Positions 16,494 through 26,502 are shown, counted from the first letter of the stretch. The stretch is DNA of 55,615 nucleotides from Flavobacteriales bacterium UBA2306 (GCA_002345565.1 DDVS01000007.1:1-55615), one strand, 5' to 3'. The notes: generated from the sequence alone by a model not told the origin. Translations and numbers: made by a program.

Positions 16494-16939
16494 AAAATCA
16501 GCTTCAAAAAATAGAATCGTTTTTGCCAGAAATTGATACAGAGAATTCACAAGTTTCCAAAGCTTCTGTGGGTTGGCATCTGGAACATTCGCTTTTGATT
16601 ATCAATAGCAGTCTGAAAGGTTTAACGATGACAAATCCAGAAGATTACAAACCGAAATTCAGCTTCAAAAAATTTGTTTTTCTTAATTTTGGACTCATTC
16701 CGAGAGGCAAAATCCAGGCGCCAAAACAATTTTTCCCGCTAGAAATTCCTACAAAAGAAAGTGTTGAAAAACTTTTGAATCTTGTCAAAGAAAGATTAGA
16801 AGGTGTGAAAAATCTGCCTTCGAAATCCTTTATTACACATCCTTTTTTAGGCGATTTTGATAAAAAAACAACGCTCAGGTTTTTAGAACTTCATACCAGT
16901 CATCATTTAAAAATTATTGATGATATTCTGAAAAAATAA
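16484..16939 (+). CDS. DUF1569 / DinB-like protein
   Basis: A 151-residue soluble protein with the histidine pattern of the DinB-like four-helix fold: WHLEHSLLIINS in the first third and ELHTSHHLKIIDDI at the end, which suggests a bound metal. DUF1569 is the closest family I recognise; the reaction is unknown. It starts inside the last codons of lpxB, so the two are translationally coupled, but nothing ties it to lipid A. Confidence 0.8.
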   Translation: MEIKNQLQKIESFLPEIDTENSQVSKASVGWHLEHSLLIINSSLKGLTMTNPEDYKPKFSFKKFVFLNFGLIPRGKIQAPKQFFPLEIPTKESVEKLLNLVKERLEGVKNLPSKSFITHPFLGDFDKKTTLRFLELHTSHHLKIIDDILKK

Positions 16940-17014
16940 TACCAGTTAAAAATTATTTATTAACTTTATTCTCAGTATTTTACAATTCAATCTGGTTTTG
17001 TTTTATGAAGTGTA

Positions 17015-18853
17015 ATGTTGTTTAGAATTCTAGCCAGAAAAATACCCAAAGTACAGATGAATAAACAACCTCTACTCATTTTACTTCTTTCTTTTATAGC
17101 GGGAATTCTTCTTCAGGAATTTCTTGTTTTGGATAGGTTGTTTGTTTGCCTGATTTTAATTTTTTCTGGGGTTTCATTAATTTCAATCTTTATAAAAACT
17201 GTTTTTTTTCAAAAAATCAAATTTTATCTTTTAGGATTTTTCTTTTTCTCAATCGGACTTTTTGTTCATTTTCAAAATTCTGAACAACCTAAACTTCCAA
17301 TTTTAAAAGAAAAAGAAACCATTGTTTTTCAGCTTAATAAAAAACTCAATTCTAATGAGAAAAACAGGAAATATTACGTTGACATTCTACAGATATCAGA
17401 CTTAAAACAAAGAGAAAGTTTACCCTTTAAAACAGTTATTAGTATTCCAAAAGCGATTGAAGCTCTGGATTTTGAGCATTATTATAAAGCCGAGGTTTAC
17501 ATCCATCCACCTCAGGACATCAAAAATGATTTTCAGTTTGATTATAAAAAATATCTGGCAAGACAACGAGTTTATTTTCAAGCTTATCTTCCGAATGATA
17601 TTCTGAAAACCGAAAAACAATCCACCTCATTCGGGGACAAAATCAAACAAAAACGTTTGGATGTTCTCAATCAGATCAATCATTCTTCATTGTCTCCCAG
17701 GATTCAGGAGTTTTTGAAAGGAATCATTCTGGCAGACCGCACAGAAATGGATTCGGAAACTGTTAAAGATTTCAACCAAACAGGATTGGTTCACCTTTTA
17801 GCAATTTCCGGTTCCCATATGGTTATTATTTTCTGGATTGTTTTATCGATTCTGAATCGGATTATTCCTGTCAAAAAGAGGCGGTTTTCCATCATTCTAA
17901 GTATTCTTATCATTTGGGTATTCGCCATTTTTATTGATTTTGGCAGTTCTGTAATGCGAAGTTGTTTGATGATTTCTTGCTATTACATTATGGTTTTGTT
18001 GCAAAGGAAATCAGACTTGTTGCACTCTTTGGCGTTGTCGGCTTTTATACTTTTGATTGTCGATAGCAATCAGTTGTTTGATGTCGGCTTTCAGCTGAGT
18101 TATTTAGCGGTTTTGGGAATTTGGTGGTTTACGGAACCTATCAAAAATCTGTTTAGAAAATCAGAATACAGGCTGGAAAATTTTCTGTATTCAATCACGG
18201 CGATGACTTTTGCAGCACAAATTTCCACTTTGCCTTTGGCCATTTATTATTTTCATCAGTTTTCTTTTGTATCCATTATTGCCAATCTTTTGATTATTCC
18301 ATTGTCTGAACTGATTATTGTTTCTTCTCTTTTAATGGTGGTTTTAATTGCTTTTGGTTTTAGTAATATTCCGTTTTTATACAAAGGGTTTAATATTTTT
18401 GTAGACTATGTTTTAAAGCTAATCCATTGGTTTTCTGGTTTCGATTCTTTGATGAATAAAAATATTCCGCTCAATATTTTAGAATTAGGTTTTCTTCTTT
18501 TAGCTATTTATTATCTAAAATTTTTAATCAAAAAGATGTATAATGCCAAGCATCTGCTGAGGTTTGGGTTTTCTCTTTTGGCATTTTTTGCGATCCGGAT
18601 TTCGTCTAATATTTATCAATATAACAAAGAGGAAATGCTGGTTCACAGTTTTTACAAAGAAAAAATCGTGAGTGTAAAAGATAAAGACCAAGTGGTTTTT
18701 TGGATGAAGCAGAATAAAAACGAGGATAAGATTCGGGATTTTGTTATCAACCCTTATTTAACTTCGAGGAGAATTAAAGATTTTAAAATCAATTATATTC
18801 CAGAAGATGTGCAATCTTTTGTTTATCAGGGCGGTAAATTTGAGTTAAAATAA
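17015..18853 (+). CDS. comEC: ComEC/Rec2-family DNA uptake membrane protein
   Basis: ComEC forms the inner-membrane channel for transforming DNA. The 612-residue protein has N-terminal helices, a DUF4131-like extracytoplasmic region (about 100-200), and a competence domain with the hallmark HLLAISGSHMVIIFW near residue 256, followed by about seven more helices. The C-terminal metallo-beta-lactamase domain found in long homologues is absent, which is common in flavobacteria. ATG 17057 (MNKQPLL) is an equally good start. Other competence genes are not nearby. Confidence 0.92.
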   Translation: MLFRILARKIPKVQMNKQPLLILLLSFIAGILLQEFLVLDRLFVCLILIFSGVSLISIFIKTVFFQKIKFYLLGFFFFSIGLFVHFQNSEQPKLPILKEKETIVFQLNKKLNSNEKNRKYYVDILQISDLKQRESLPFKTVISIPKAIEALDFEHYYKAEVYIHPPQDIKNDFQFDYKKYLARQRVYFQAYLPNDILKTEKQSTSFGDKIKQKRLDVLNQINHSSLSPRIQEFLKGIILADRTEMDSETVKDFNQTGLVHLLAISGSHMVIIFWIVLSILNRIIPVKKRRFSIILSILIIWVFAIFIDFGSSVMRSCLMISCYYIMVLLQRKSDLLHSLALSAFILLIVDSNQLFDVGFQLSYLAVLGIWWFTEPIKNLFRKSEYRLENFLYSITAMTFAAQISTLPLAIYYFHQFSFVSIIANLLIIPLSELIIVSSLLMVVLIAFGFSNIPFLYKGFNIFVDYVLKLIHWFSGFDSLMNKNIPLNILELGFLLLAIYYLKFLIKKMYNAKHLLRFGFSLLAFFAIRISSNIYQYNKEEMLVHSFYKEKIVSVKDKDQVVFWMKQNKNEDKIRDFVINPYLTSRRIKDFKINYIPEDVQSFVYQGGKFELK

Positions 18854-18893
18854 AAAACCCTTCCGGAATTTGAAATCCTGAAAGGTTTTTTTT
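18852..18893. terminator. Terminator between comEC and the LLM gene
   Basis: A G-U and mismatch-containing stem (AACCCTTCCGGA against TCCTGAAAGGTT) with A-run before and T-run after, between converging genes. Confidence 0.75.
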
Positions 18894-18910
18894 GAAAAAG
18901 TCATATTGTT

Positions 18911-19930
18911 TTATCTTACTATTGGAGCTACTTTCTCTCCGAATAACTCAATGGATTTCATCATTACATCGTCAGCCGGATCTCCCACATCCATATGCCC
19001 GATGAATCTTGTTAAACCAAACAATTCTTTCATTTCAGCAATTTTATCTGCCACTTCATTGGTACTTCCGATAAAGAGTGCGCCGTCTTTGCTTCTTCCG
19101 CCTTCGTATTGATCTTTGGTGTAGGGTGCCCAACCGCGGGTTCTGCCAATCCTGTCCATCTGAGATTTATAGTTAAAGAAATATTGGTCAATCACATTTT
19201 GGTCATCGCTCACAAAAGTATGAGAATGGATGGCAATCTGCATTTTGCTTTCGTCGTGTCCGGCTCTCAGATATTCCTGTTTGTAAAACTCGATGAGGTT
19301 TTTGAACTGTCTCGGCATTCCGCCGATGATGGCTACAATTAATGGTAAACCTAACTTCGCCGCTCTCAAAACAGATTCCGGAGTTCCACCAACAGCAATC
19401 CAAATTGGTAATACGCCATTGTTAAAAGCTCTTGGATAAACCGTTTGGTTTTCCATAGGTCTTCTAAGGATTCCGCTCCAGCTTACATTTTCTTCGTTAT
19501 TGATTTTCAATAATAAGTCCAGTTTTTCTTCAAAAAGTTCATTGTAGTCTGACAAATCGTAACCGTACAAAGGAAAAGATTCGATGAAGCTTCCTCTTCC
19601 AACAAATATTTCTGCACGACCTTTTGAAATCAAATCAATCATCGAAAAATCTTCATAAACTTTCACAGGTTCAGATGAACTTAGAACAGTTACACCACTT
19701 GCTAATTTGATATTATTGGTAATACTTGCAGCAGCAGCCAAAAGAATCTCGGGAGATGAAACGGCATAATCTGCGCGGTGATGTTCTCCCATTGCGAAAA
19801 CATCCAGACCAACTTGGTCCATCAGTTTTACCTGCTCAAGGATTTCGTTAAGTTTTATGCTGGCATCTCTATATTTTCCGGTTTTTGTGTCTAGAGCAAC
19901 ATCTCCAAACATTCCAATTCCTAATTCCAT
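18911..19930 (-). CDS. LLM-class flavin-dependent oxidoreductase
   Basis: A 339-residue luciferase-like monooxygenase family protein. Typical features are the N-terminal ELGIGMFGD, the strand VFAMGEHHRADYAVSSPEI near residue 43, LASGVTVLSSSEPVKVYEDF and the late GSTNEVADKIAEM. FMN or F420 may be used; flavobacteria lack F420 as a rule, so FMN is likely. Substrate unknown. A -7 element TAAATTTG on the minus strand is at 19955-19962. It stands alone. Confidence 0.92.
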   Translation of the reverse strand: MELGIGMFGDVALDTKTGKYRDASIKLNEILEQVKLMDQVGLDVFAMGEHHRADYAVSSPEILLAAAASITNNIKLASGVTVLSSSEPVKVYEDFSMIDLISKGRAEIFVGRGSFIESFPLYGYDLSDYNELFEEKLDLLLKINNEENVSWSGILRRPMENQTVYPRAFNNGVLPIWIAVGGTPESVLRAAKLGLPLIVAIIGGMPRQFKNLIEFYKQEYLRAGHDESKMQIAIHSHTFVSDDQNVIDQYFFNYKSQMDRIGRTRGWAPYTKDQYEGGRSKDGALFIGSTNEVADKIAEMKELFGLTRFIGHMDVGDPADDVMMKSIELFGEKVAPIVR

Positions 19931-19962
19931 AATAGTCTCAATTTTTTAATGAAACAAATTTA

Positions 19963-20182
19963 CGACTTCAAGTTTTTAACTGCATTGATGTAGGATAATT
20001 ATGAAATTATTAAACATAGGTCAGAAGATAATTATGTAGTTGAAAATAATTAATTCTCCCTGATTTCACGGATTCCGCAGATTTAGAAATATTAAATCTG
20101 AAAAATTTGCTGAATCAACGAGAGTTAGAAAATATTAATTATTAAAAAAATGATAGCGTCTTATGACCTCGAACAATAAGAA
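19963..20182. other. Spacer with an imperfect palindrome
   Basis: No gene is visible in this 220-base stretch. It holds two direct copies of GATAATTATG (19996 and 20029 region) and, at 20055-20130, an imperfect long inverted repeat built on AGATTTagaaatattAAATCT with flanking GATTCcGCA and its partial complement. It may be a decayed REP-like element. Confidence 0.4.
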
Positions 20183-20223
20183 AAAACCCCAGAATTATCC
20201 GAGTCTAAATTTAATTTAGGGGA
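20183..20223 (-). terminator. Terminator after ppx
   Basis: On the minus strand CCCCTA...TGGGG closes a long hairpin and is followed by TTTTTTCTT, just downstream of the ppx stop. Confidence 0.5.
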
Positions 20224-20237
20224 AAACTTAATCTTCC

Positions 20238-21122
20238 TTATTTTTTAGAAATTACCTTGGTATAGATATTATGGATTAAACCATCTGCAACAGAGATTTT
20301 TGGAACGTAGATATGTTTGATTTCTGCCCAGCTCATCACATTATTGAAGATTTGAAGAGCCGGAACCAGAACATCGGCGCGGTCTTCTCGGATTTGGTAA
20401 AGTTGCATTCTTTCTTCCACGGAAAGGTTTTGCATCTCTTTCAAGTATTTTTTGATAGCGGAAACAGGCATTGCTTTGCCGTCTTTGGTTTTGCTGAGAG
20501 AGAAGATTTTATTGATGTTTCCACCGGAACCAATGGCTACAACCGGTTTTTTACTCTTGATTTTATCTTTGATTTCGTACTTCATTTCTTCCCAAACATT
20601 TGGCGTTACCAAACCATTAAGCAGTCTTATGGTTCCGATATTAAAGGAATGTTCATACTTCATCTTGTCATTCTCATAGAAAGTCAATTCGGTAGAACCA
20701 CCTCCGACATCTACATAGAGATAAGCGAAATTTTTATCAAGTCCTTCCGCAACGTGATTTTCATAGATAAGCGTTGCTTCTTCGTCTCCGGTAATGATTT
20801 CTATATTAATATCAGCTTCCTTTTTTACAATCTCGATGATTTCTTGTCCATTTTTGGCATCACGCATTGCACTGGTTGCACAAGCTCGGTAATGTTCCAC
20901 TTTATACATTGCCATCAATTGACTGAAGATTTTCATTGTATTAATGACCATCTGTTTTCTTTCCGGACCGATTTCGCCTTTGCTAAAAACATCAAAACCC
21001 AACCTGAGAGGGATTCTCAGAAGATTCAACTTTGTGAATTCTGTTTTTCCTCGGTTTTCTTTAACTTCATTAATTAGTAATCTTGCGGCATTACTGCCTA
21101 TGTCTATAGCGGCAATTATCAT
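20238..21122 (-). CDS. ppx: Ppx/GppA-family phosphatase (exopolyphosphatase)
   Basis: A 294-residue actin-fold phosphatase. The N-terminal phosphate loop is IAAIDIGSNAARLLINE and the second is YLYVDVGGGSTELTFY near residue 139. It is a single Ppx/GppA module without the C-terminal HD-like domain of E. coli Ppx. The gene follows ppk1 by 39 bases on the same strand, which supports a role in breaking down polyphosphate or pppGpp. GppA activity is the alternative and cannot be separated by sequence alone. Confidence 0.92.
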   Translation of the reverse strand: MIIAAIDIGSNAARLLINEVKENRGKTEFTKLNLLRIPLRLGFDVFSKGEIGPERKQMVINTMKIFSQLMAMYKVEHYRACATSAMRDAKNGQEIIEIVKKEADINIEIITGDEEATLIYENHVAEGLDKNFAYLYVDVGGGSTELTFYENDKMKYEHSFNIGTIRLLNGLVTPNVWEEMKYEIKDKIKSKKPVVAIGSGGNINKIFSLSKTKDGKAMPVSAIKKYLKEMQNLSVEERMQLYQIREDRADVLVPALQIFNNVMSWAEIKHIYVPKISVADGLIHNIYTKVISKK

Positions 21123-21161
21123 TTTTCTGGAGACGAATTAAAGGATAAAAGTAGTGAATTA

Positions 21162-23231
21162 TTAATATTTCTGTTTTTTGAGATAATTATAAGTTTCTAT
21201 CTGCGACCTGTTTTCTTGTTTTTTGTCAGCTTCAACATACTCGTTTCGCAGGTTTTTATCTAGAATTCTGGCTTTTACATTATCCTGAAGCTGGAGTTCC
21301 AGAAGTTCTTTCAGTTCTTTTTTAAGATTTTTCTGAAGAATTGGAACAGCTGCTTCTATTCTGTAATCCAAGTTTCTTGTCATCCAATCGGCGGAACAGA
21401 TGTACATATTTTCTGCACCTTTGTTATAGAAATACATAACTCTGGCGTGTTCTAAATATTCGTCAACAATACTGATAGCGTGGATTTTCTTCTTGAAACT
21501 TTTTTGATTCACAGCGCAATAGATCCCTCTTACAATCATTTTTGTGTCAACACCTGCATTGGCTGCTTCGTAAAGTTTCAAAATTAGTGTCTTGTCGCTT
21601 AGAGAATTGACCTTGATAATCATTTCAGCTTTTCTTCCAGCTTTGGCTTCTTCGATTTCTTTATCGATGTGAGCAATGATTCTTTCTCGCATAAACTGAG
21701 GGCAAACCATCAGGCTTTTACAGGTTTTCAAAATCGTTGTCGGGTCAGCTTTTGGTTTATTAAGCGTATTGAATACTTTATTAATGTCTGCCATTATTGC
21801 TCTGTTGGATGTCATTAATAAATGGTCTCCGTAGATTTTGGCAGTTTTCTCATTAAAATTTCCGGTACTCACAAAACCATACTGAATCGTTCTGTTATTA
21901 ACTCTTTTCTTGATAACACACAATTTGGCGTGAACTTTTTTATTCGGAATCCCGAGGAGAACTTTTACGCCTTCCAATTCCAATCTGTCTTTCCAGCCAA
22001 GGTTATTTTCTTCATCAAATCTCGCTCGCAATTCTAGCATTACCGTTACTTCTTTTCCGTTTCGAACAGCATTAATCAAAGCATTCACGATTTTGGAACT
22101 GGAAGCCAATCTGTAAGCTGTAATTTGGATAGATTTCACATCCGGGTCCATCGCAGACTCTCTCAGCAAATCAATCACTGAATCATAAGAATGATAAGGG
22201 AAAGTCAGTAAAACATCTTTTTTGATGATAACATCGGTAACTCTCTGTTTTTTGGCAAATTCCGGATGAATAAAAGATGTTCTCTCAACAGGCTTTTGAT
22301 ATGCTTTGAAAACATCAGGAAAATCCATAAAATGCCTGAAGTTATGAATCTTCTGTCCCGGAATAATGCTGTCTTTTTTAGTAAGATTGAGTTTTTTAAT
22401 CAAGAACTCCAGCAACGCTTTGTCCATTTCTTTATCAAAGACAAAACGAGTTGGTTTTCCTTTTCGTCGGCTTTTGATTCCCTTTTCGATCTTGTCTGCT
22501 AAGGTAGTTTTGATGTCATTGTCAAGGTCAAACTCGGCGTCTTTTGTTACTTTAAAACAATGCGCCGTAAAATCATCATAGCCAAAATAAGAGAAAATGT
22601 GCGGAAGATTATAAATGATGACATCTTCCAAAAGCATCACATCTTTCTGCTCTTTATCTTCCGTCGGTAGCAGAACAAATCTTCCATTTGCGGTTACAGG
22701 AACTTCGATAAAAGCATATTGACTTTCATACTGCCATTCTTTTCTTCGCATTGCAATACCGATGAAAAGACTTTTTTCCCGCAGATAAGGAAGTGGTTTA
22801 TTGTCGTGGAGCAAAATCGGAATCACGTTGGATTCTACTTCTTCATCAAAATATTTGACAACAAATTGTTTTTGTTCCTCAGTAAGATGTTTGTGGTCTT
22901 TTATGAAAACCTTTTCTTTCGCCATTTCGCGTTGAACATCTTTCCAAGTTTTGTCAAAATCCTCTTGTTGATGGATGACAAGCTTATTTATTTTCTGTAA
23001 AATTTTAGAAGGCGCATCATAAAAAGACTCGGCCAAAACTTTTTGTTTGAAGTCCATTGCACGTTTCAATCCTGCCACTCTTACTCGGAAAAATTCATCT
23101 AGATTATTAGAAAAAATCCCCAGAAATCTGATTCTGAGATGTATAGGAACGCTCTTGTCCATTGCTTCTTGCAAAACTCTAGCGTTGAAGCCTAACCAAG
23201 TGATGTCGCGCGGATTAAATTCTTGTGCCAT
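21162..23231 (-). CDS. ppk1: Polyphosphate kinase 1
   Basis: PPK1 reversibly transfers the terminal phosphate of ATP to polyphosphate through a phospho-histidine. The 689-residue enzyme begins with FNPRDITWLGFNARVLQEA and has the family order N, head, C1 and C2 domains. The catalytic His is in NKKVHAKLCVIKKR, and RARFDEENNLGW and the CSADWMTRNLDYRIE box near the end are also intact. ATG 23231 gives the family N-terminus; an upstream ATG at 23270 would add 13 residues. It forms a polyphosphate operon with ppx. Confidence 0.95.
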   Translation of the reverse strand: MAQEFNPRDITWLGFNARVLQEAMDKSVPIHLRIRFLGIFSNNLDEFFRVRVAGLKRAMDFKQKVLAESFYDAPSKILQKINKLVIHQQEDFDKTWKDVQREMAKEKVFIKDHKHLTEEQKQFVVKYFDEEVESNVIPILLHDNKPLPYLREKSLFIGIAMRRKEWQYESQYAFIEVPVTANGRFVLLPTEDKEQKDVMLLEDVIIYNLPHIFSYFGYDDFTAHCFKVTKDAEFDLDNDIKTTLADKIEKGIKSRRKGKPTRFVFDKEMDKALLEFLIKKLNLTKKDSIIPGQKIHNFRHFMDFPDVFKAYQKPVERTSFIHPEFAKKQRVTDVIIKKDVLLTFPYHSYDSVIDLLRESAMDPDVKSIQITAYRLASSSKIVNALINAVRNGKEVTVMLELRARFDEENNLGWKDRLELEGVKVLLGIPNKKVHAKLCVIKKRVNNRTIQYGFVSTGNFNEKTAKIYGDHLLMTSNRAIMADINKVFNTLNKPKADPTTILKTCKSLMVCPQFMRERIIAHIDKEIEEAKAGRKAEMIIKVNSLSDKTLILKLYEAANAGVDTKMIVRGIYCAVNQKSFKKKIHAISIVDEYLEHARVMYFYNKGAENMYICSADWMTRNLDYRIEAAVPILQKNLKKELKELLELQLQDNVKARILDKNLRNEYVEADKKQENRSQIETYNYLKKQKY

Positions 23232-23444
23232 TATAGGGTTTTTGATAATCTCAAAATTAGTAAAATCCATTGGAATAATTTGTGGTGCGCAAACTACAAA
23301 GTTCCCAATCTGTCTTATGTTTCTGGATTATCAACTATTTTTTAATATTTATAAATGACAATTTGTCACTTTTTATGTCGTGGTATAAATATTGAGAATT
23401 GCTGAGTGTAAATAATTAATAATAACAAAAAATAACATATAAAA

Positions 23445-25337
23445 ATGAGTAAAATAATCGGAATTGACTTAGGTACAACCAACTCTTGCGTTGCAGTAAT
23501 GGAAGGTAAAGATGCTGTAGTTATCCCTAATGCAGAAGGTAAAAGAACAACGCCTTCTATTGTAGCGTTTACAGAAGATGGTGAAAGAAAAGTAGGTGAT
23601 CCTGCAAAAAGACAAGCCGTAACTAATCCAAAGAAAACGGTTTATTCAATCAAAAGATTTATCGGAACTCACTTCAAAGAAGATGCTGAGGAAATTTCTA
23701 GAGTACCTTACGAAGTAGTTTCTGGACCAAACGATACTGTAAAAGTAAAAATCGACGACAGAGAATATACACCACAAGAGATTTCTGCAATGACACTTCA
23801 GAAAATGAAGAAAACTGCTGAAGATTATCTTGGTCAAGAAGTAACAAGAGCGGTAATCACTGTTCCGGCTTACTTTAACGATGCTCAAAGACAAGCTACA
23901 AAAGAAGCCGGAGAAATCGCAGGTCTTAAAGTAGAAAGAATCATCAACGAGCCTACAGCAGCAGCTTTGGCTTATGGAATGGATAAAGCTCACAAAGACC
24001 AAAAAATTGCAGTTTACGATTTAGGAGGTGGTACTTTTGATATTTCAATCCTTGATTTAGGAGACGGAGTTTTTGAAGTATTGTCTACAAATGGAGATAC
24101 TCACTTAGGTGGTGATGACTTTGATGATGTAATTATCAACTGGATGGCAGACGAATTCAAAGCTGAAGAAGGTGTTGACTTGAAGTCTGATGCAATTGCA
24201 TTACAAAGATTGAAAGAAGCAGCTGAAAAAGCAAAAATCGAGTTGTCTTCTTCTCCTCAAACTGAAATCAACCTTCCTTATATTACAGCTACGGCTTCAG
24301 GTCCTAAACACTTGGTGAAGACTTTAACTAAAGCTAAATTTGAGCAATTATCTGCAGATCTAGTAAGAAGATCTATGGAGCCAGTTGCAAAAGCATTGAA
24401 AGATGCAGGTTTATCAACTTCAGATATCGATGAGGTAATTTTGGTAGGTGGTTCTACAAGAATCCCTGTTATTCAGGAAGAAGTTGAGAAATTCTTTGGT
24501 AAAAAACCTTCAAAAGGAGTAAACCCAGACGAAGTAGTAGCAATTGGAGCTGCAATCCAAGGTGGAGTTTTAACAGGTGATGTAAAAGACGTTCTTTTAT
24601 TAGATGTTACACCACTTTCTTTAGGTATCGAAACAATGGGTTCTGTTTTCACAAAATTAATTGATGCAAACACTACCATTCCAACGAAAAAATCTGAAGT
24701 ATTCTCTACAGCTTCTGACAACCAACCTGCAGTAAGCATTAGAGTAGGACAAGGTGAAAGACCAATGTTCAACGACAATAAAGAAATAGGTAAATTCGAT
24801 TTGACAGATATTCCACCAGCGCCAAGAGGAGTTCCTCAGATTGAAGTTACTTTCGATATCGATGCCAACGGTATCTTGAGCGTTTCTGCAAAAGATAAAG
24901 GAACTGGTAAAGAACAGTCTATCAAAATCCAAGCATCTTCAGGTCTTTCTGATGAAGAAATTGAAAGAATGAAGCGTGAAGCTGAAGAGAACGCTTCTGC
25001 TGATGCTAAGAAAAAAGAAGAAGTTGAAGTATTCAATAAAGCTGATGGATTGATCTTCCAAACTGAAAAGCAATTGAAAGAATTCGGTGATAAATTGTCT
25101 GCAGACAAAAAAGCAGCTATCGAAACTGCTCACGCAGAATTGAAAACCGCTTTCGAAGCTAAAAACGGAGATGATGTAAAAGCCAAAACCGAAGCTTTAG
25201 ATGCAGCTTGGATGGCCGCTTCAGAAGAAATGTATGCAGCAGGACAACAAGCTCAGGGTGCAGATGCAGGACAGTCTCAAGGTCAAGCAAACGGTGCAGA
25301 AGATGTTCAGGATGCAGACTTTGAAGAAGTAAAGTAA
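23445..25337 (+). CDS. dnaK: Molecular chaperone DnaK (Hsp70)
   Basis: DnaK binds exposed hydrophobic peptides under ATP control with DnaJ and GrpE. The 630 residues start with IGIDLGTTNSCVAVMEG, contain IAVYDLGGGTFDISILDLG and VILVGGSTRIPVIQ in the nucleotide-binding domain, the linker DVLLLDVTPLSLGIE, a substrate-binding domain, and a C-terminal lid ending GAEDVQDADFEEVK. dnaJ and grpE are not next to it. No CIRCE (HrcA) inverted repeat is visible upstream; the leader is AT-rich and the promoter is not clear. Confidence 0.98.
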   Translation: MSKIIGIDLGTTNSCVAVMEGKDAVVIPNAEGKRTTPSIVAFTEDGERKVGDPAKRQAVTNPKKTVYSIKRFIGTHFKEDAEEISRVPYEVVSGPNDTVKVKIDDREYTPQEISAMTLQKMKKTAEDYLGQEVTRAVITVPAYFNDAQRQATKEAGEIAGLKVERIINEPTAAALAYGMDKAHKDQKIAVYDLGGGTFDISILDLGDGVFEVLSTNGDTHLGGDDFDDVIINWMADEFKAEEGVDLKSDAIALQRLKEAAEKAKIELSSSPQTEINLPYITATASGPKHLVKTLTKAKFEQLSADLVRRSMEPVAKALKDAGLSTSDIDEVILVGGSTRIPVIQEEVEKFFGKKPSKGVNPDEVVAIGAAIQGGVLTGDVKDVLLLDVTPLSLGIETMGSVFTKLIDANTTIPTKKSEVFSTASDNQPAVSIRVGQGERPMFNDNKEIGKFDLTDIPPAPRGVPQIEVTFDIDANGILSVSAKDKGTGKEQSIKIQASSGLSDEEIERMKREAEENASADAKKKEEVEVFNKADGLIFQTEKQLKEFGDKLSADKKAAIETAHAELKTAFEAKNGDDVKAKTEALDAAWMAASEEMYAAGQQAQGADAGQSQGQANGAEDVQDADFEEVK

Positions 25338-25357
25338 GTTTTTCTCAAAAATTATAT

Positions 25358-25387
25358 AAATCCTCAAGTTTTAACTTGGGGATTTTT
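25358..25387 (+). terminator. Terminator after dnaK
   Basis: ATCCTCAAG with its complement CTTGGGGAT and a six-base loop, followed by TTTTTT. Its right side runs into the promoter of the next gene. Confidence 0.85.
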
Positions 25388-25396
25388 TTCTTTAAT

Positions 25397-25404
25397 TATC
25401 TTTG
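25397..25404 (+). promoter_or_regulatory. -7 element of the nucleoid-associated protein gene
   Basis: TATCTTTG fits the consensus TAnnTTTG and lies 20 bases before the ATG. A TTG at 25376-25378, about 18 bases upstream, may be the -33 element and falls inside the 3' arm of the dnaK terminator. Confidence 0.65.
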
Positions 25405-25423
25405 CAATCCTAAACAACAAACA

Positions 25424-26452
25424 ATGTTTTCAAAAATTACAGTTCACAGAGTCGGGAATAAAATCAATGGAGAATCTTTAACGCTTTCTCAGGAAGAGTT
25501 ACAGCTGGATGAGGAGATGAAAGAATTGCTGGGGAATTACTTCATCAGTGCTTTTAAATCGGAAGAACAATTTCAGTTTTACAGCGATTCTTATTTGGTA
25601 AACAATCCTGTTTATAGTGCTGTGTCGGAGATTTTTGAAGATAAAGCCAAGTTCCAATGGGAATCTGAGAATATTGCTAAGCATCTATATGAAGCAGCGG
25701 AGAATCCAAGAGTTCAGGCTGGCGAGATGTTTTTGGTTTATTTTGAAGGCGAAATTTTTGAGTCTGCCGATGGGCAAAGTGAAAAGACGGATTCTATCGG
25801 GATTTTCAAAACTGAAAAAAGAGAAGGTTTTTTGAAAATTAATCCTCAGGACGAATCTTTTGAAATCGAAAGAGATTTCGGAATCAGTTTATCCAAGATT
25901 GATAAAGCGGCTTTGATTTATAACAGTGAAAAAGAAAGTGGGTACGTTTTGTCGGTTGTAGATAACAACAAAAACGGCGATATGTATTACTGGTTCGAGG
26001 ATTTTTTAAAAGTAAAACAACGCGACAACGAATATTTCCACACTCAGGAAACTTTGTCCGTTTACAAAGATTTCATTACCCAAAAATTACCGGAAGAATA
26101 CGAAGTTTCAAAAGCAGACCAAGCCGATTTCTTGAACAAGTCCATTAATTTCTTCAAAGATAAAGAAGAGTTCAAATACGATGATTTTGTAAAAGAAGTG
26201 TTGGTGGATGATAACGTTATCGAGAGTTTCTCTAACTTCAAATCGGATTATGAAAACGATATGCAAATCTCGATTTCTGAAGATTTTCCAATTAATAATC
26301 AGGCGGTTAAAAAGCAGCAGAGACATTTTAAATCCATCATTAAACTGGATAAAAATTTCCATATCTATATCCATGGCGACCGTGACAAATTGGAAACCGG
26401 ACAAGATGATAAAGGGAAATATTACCGTTTGTATTTTGACGAAGAGAAATAG
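25424..26452 (+). CDS. Nucleoid-associated protein, NdpA/YejK family
   Basis: A 342-residue protein of the NdpA family (DUF/pfam 37-kDa nucleoid-associated). The N-terminal KITVHRVGNKINGESLTLS and the middle FLVYFEGEIFE-type strand with DSIGIFKTEKREGFLK are recognisable, as is the C-terminal KFHIYIHGDRD pattern. Its role in the nucleoid is not settled. A TTG-started extension from 25376 is ruled out by the promoter at 25397, so ATG 25424 is used. Confidence 0.88.
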   Translation: MFSKITVHRVGNKINGESLTLSQEELQLDEEMKELLGNYFISAFKSEEQFQFYSDSYLVNNPVYSAVSEIFEDKAKFQWESENIAKHLYEAAENPRVQAGEMFLVYFEGEIFESADGQSEKTDSIGIFKTEKREGFLKINPQDESFEIERDFGISLSKIDKAALIYNSEKESGYVLSVVDNNKNGDMYYWFEDFLKVKQRDNEYFHTQETLSVYKDFITQKLPEEYEVSKADQADFLNKSINFFKDKEEFKYDDFVKEVLVDDNVIESFSNFKSDYENDMQISISEDFPINNQAVKKQQRHFKSIIKLDKNFHIYIHGDRDKLETGQDDKGKYYRLYFDEEK

Positions 26453-26489
26453 GATTTAACATAATCTGTATTTTTTACAAAAAATATTC

Positions 26490-26497
26490 TACATTTG
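26490..26497 (+). promoter_or_regulatory. -7 element of the possible metal-uptake cluster
   Basis: TACATTTG matches TAnnTTTG and lies only six bases before the ATG at 26503, suggesting a nearly leaderless transcript. Confidence 0.55.
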
Positions 26498-26502
26498 TAT
26501 TG

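Noticed and set aside
20313..21077. 254-codon plus-strand ORF opposite ppx
   Set aside because: Its translation is rich in Phe and His and is the shadow of the ppx frame, with no recognisable protein.
23300..23444. CIRCE or other heat-shock operator upstream of dnaK
   Set aside because: No TTAGCACTC/GAGTGCTAA palindrome was found; only a vague GAGTG was present.
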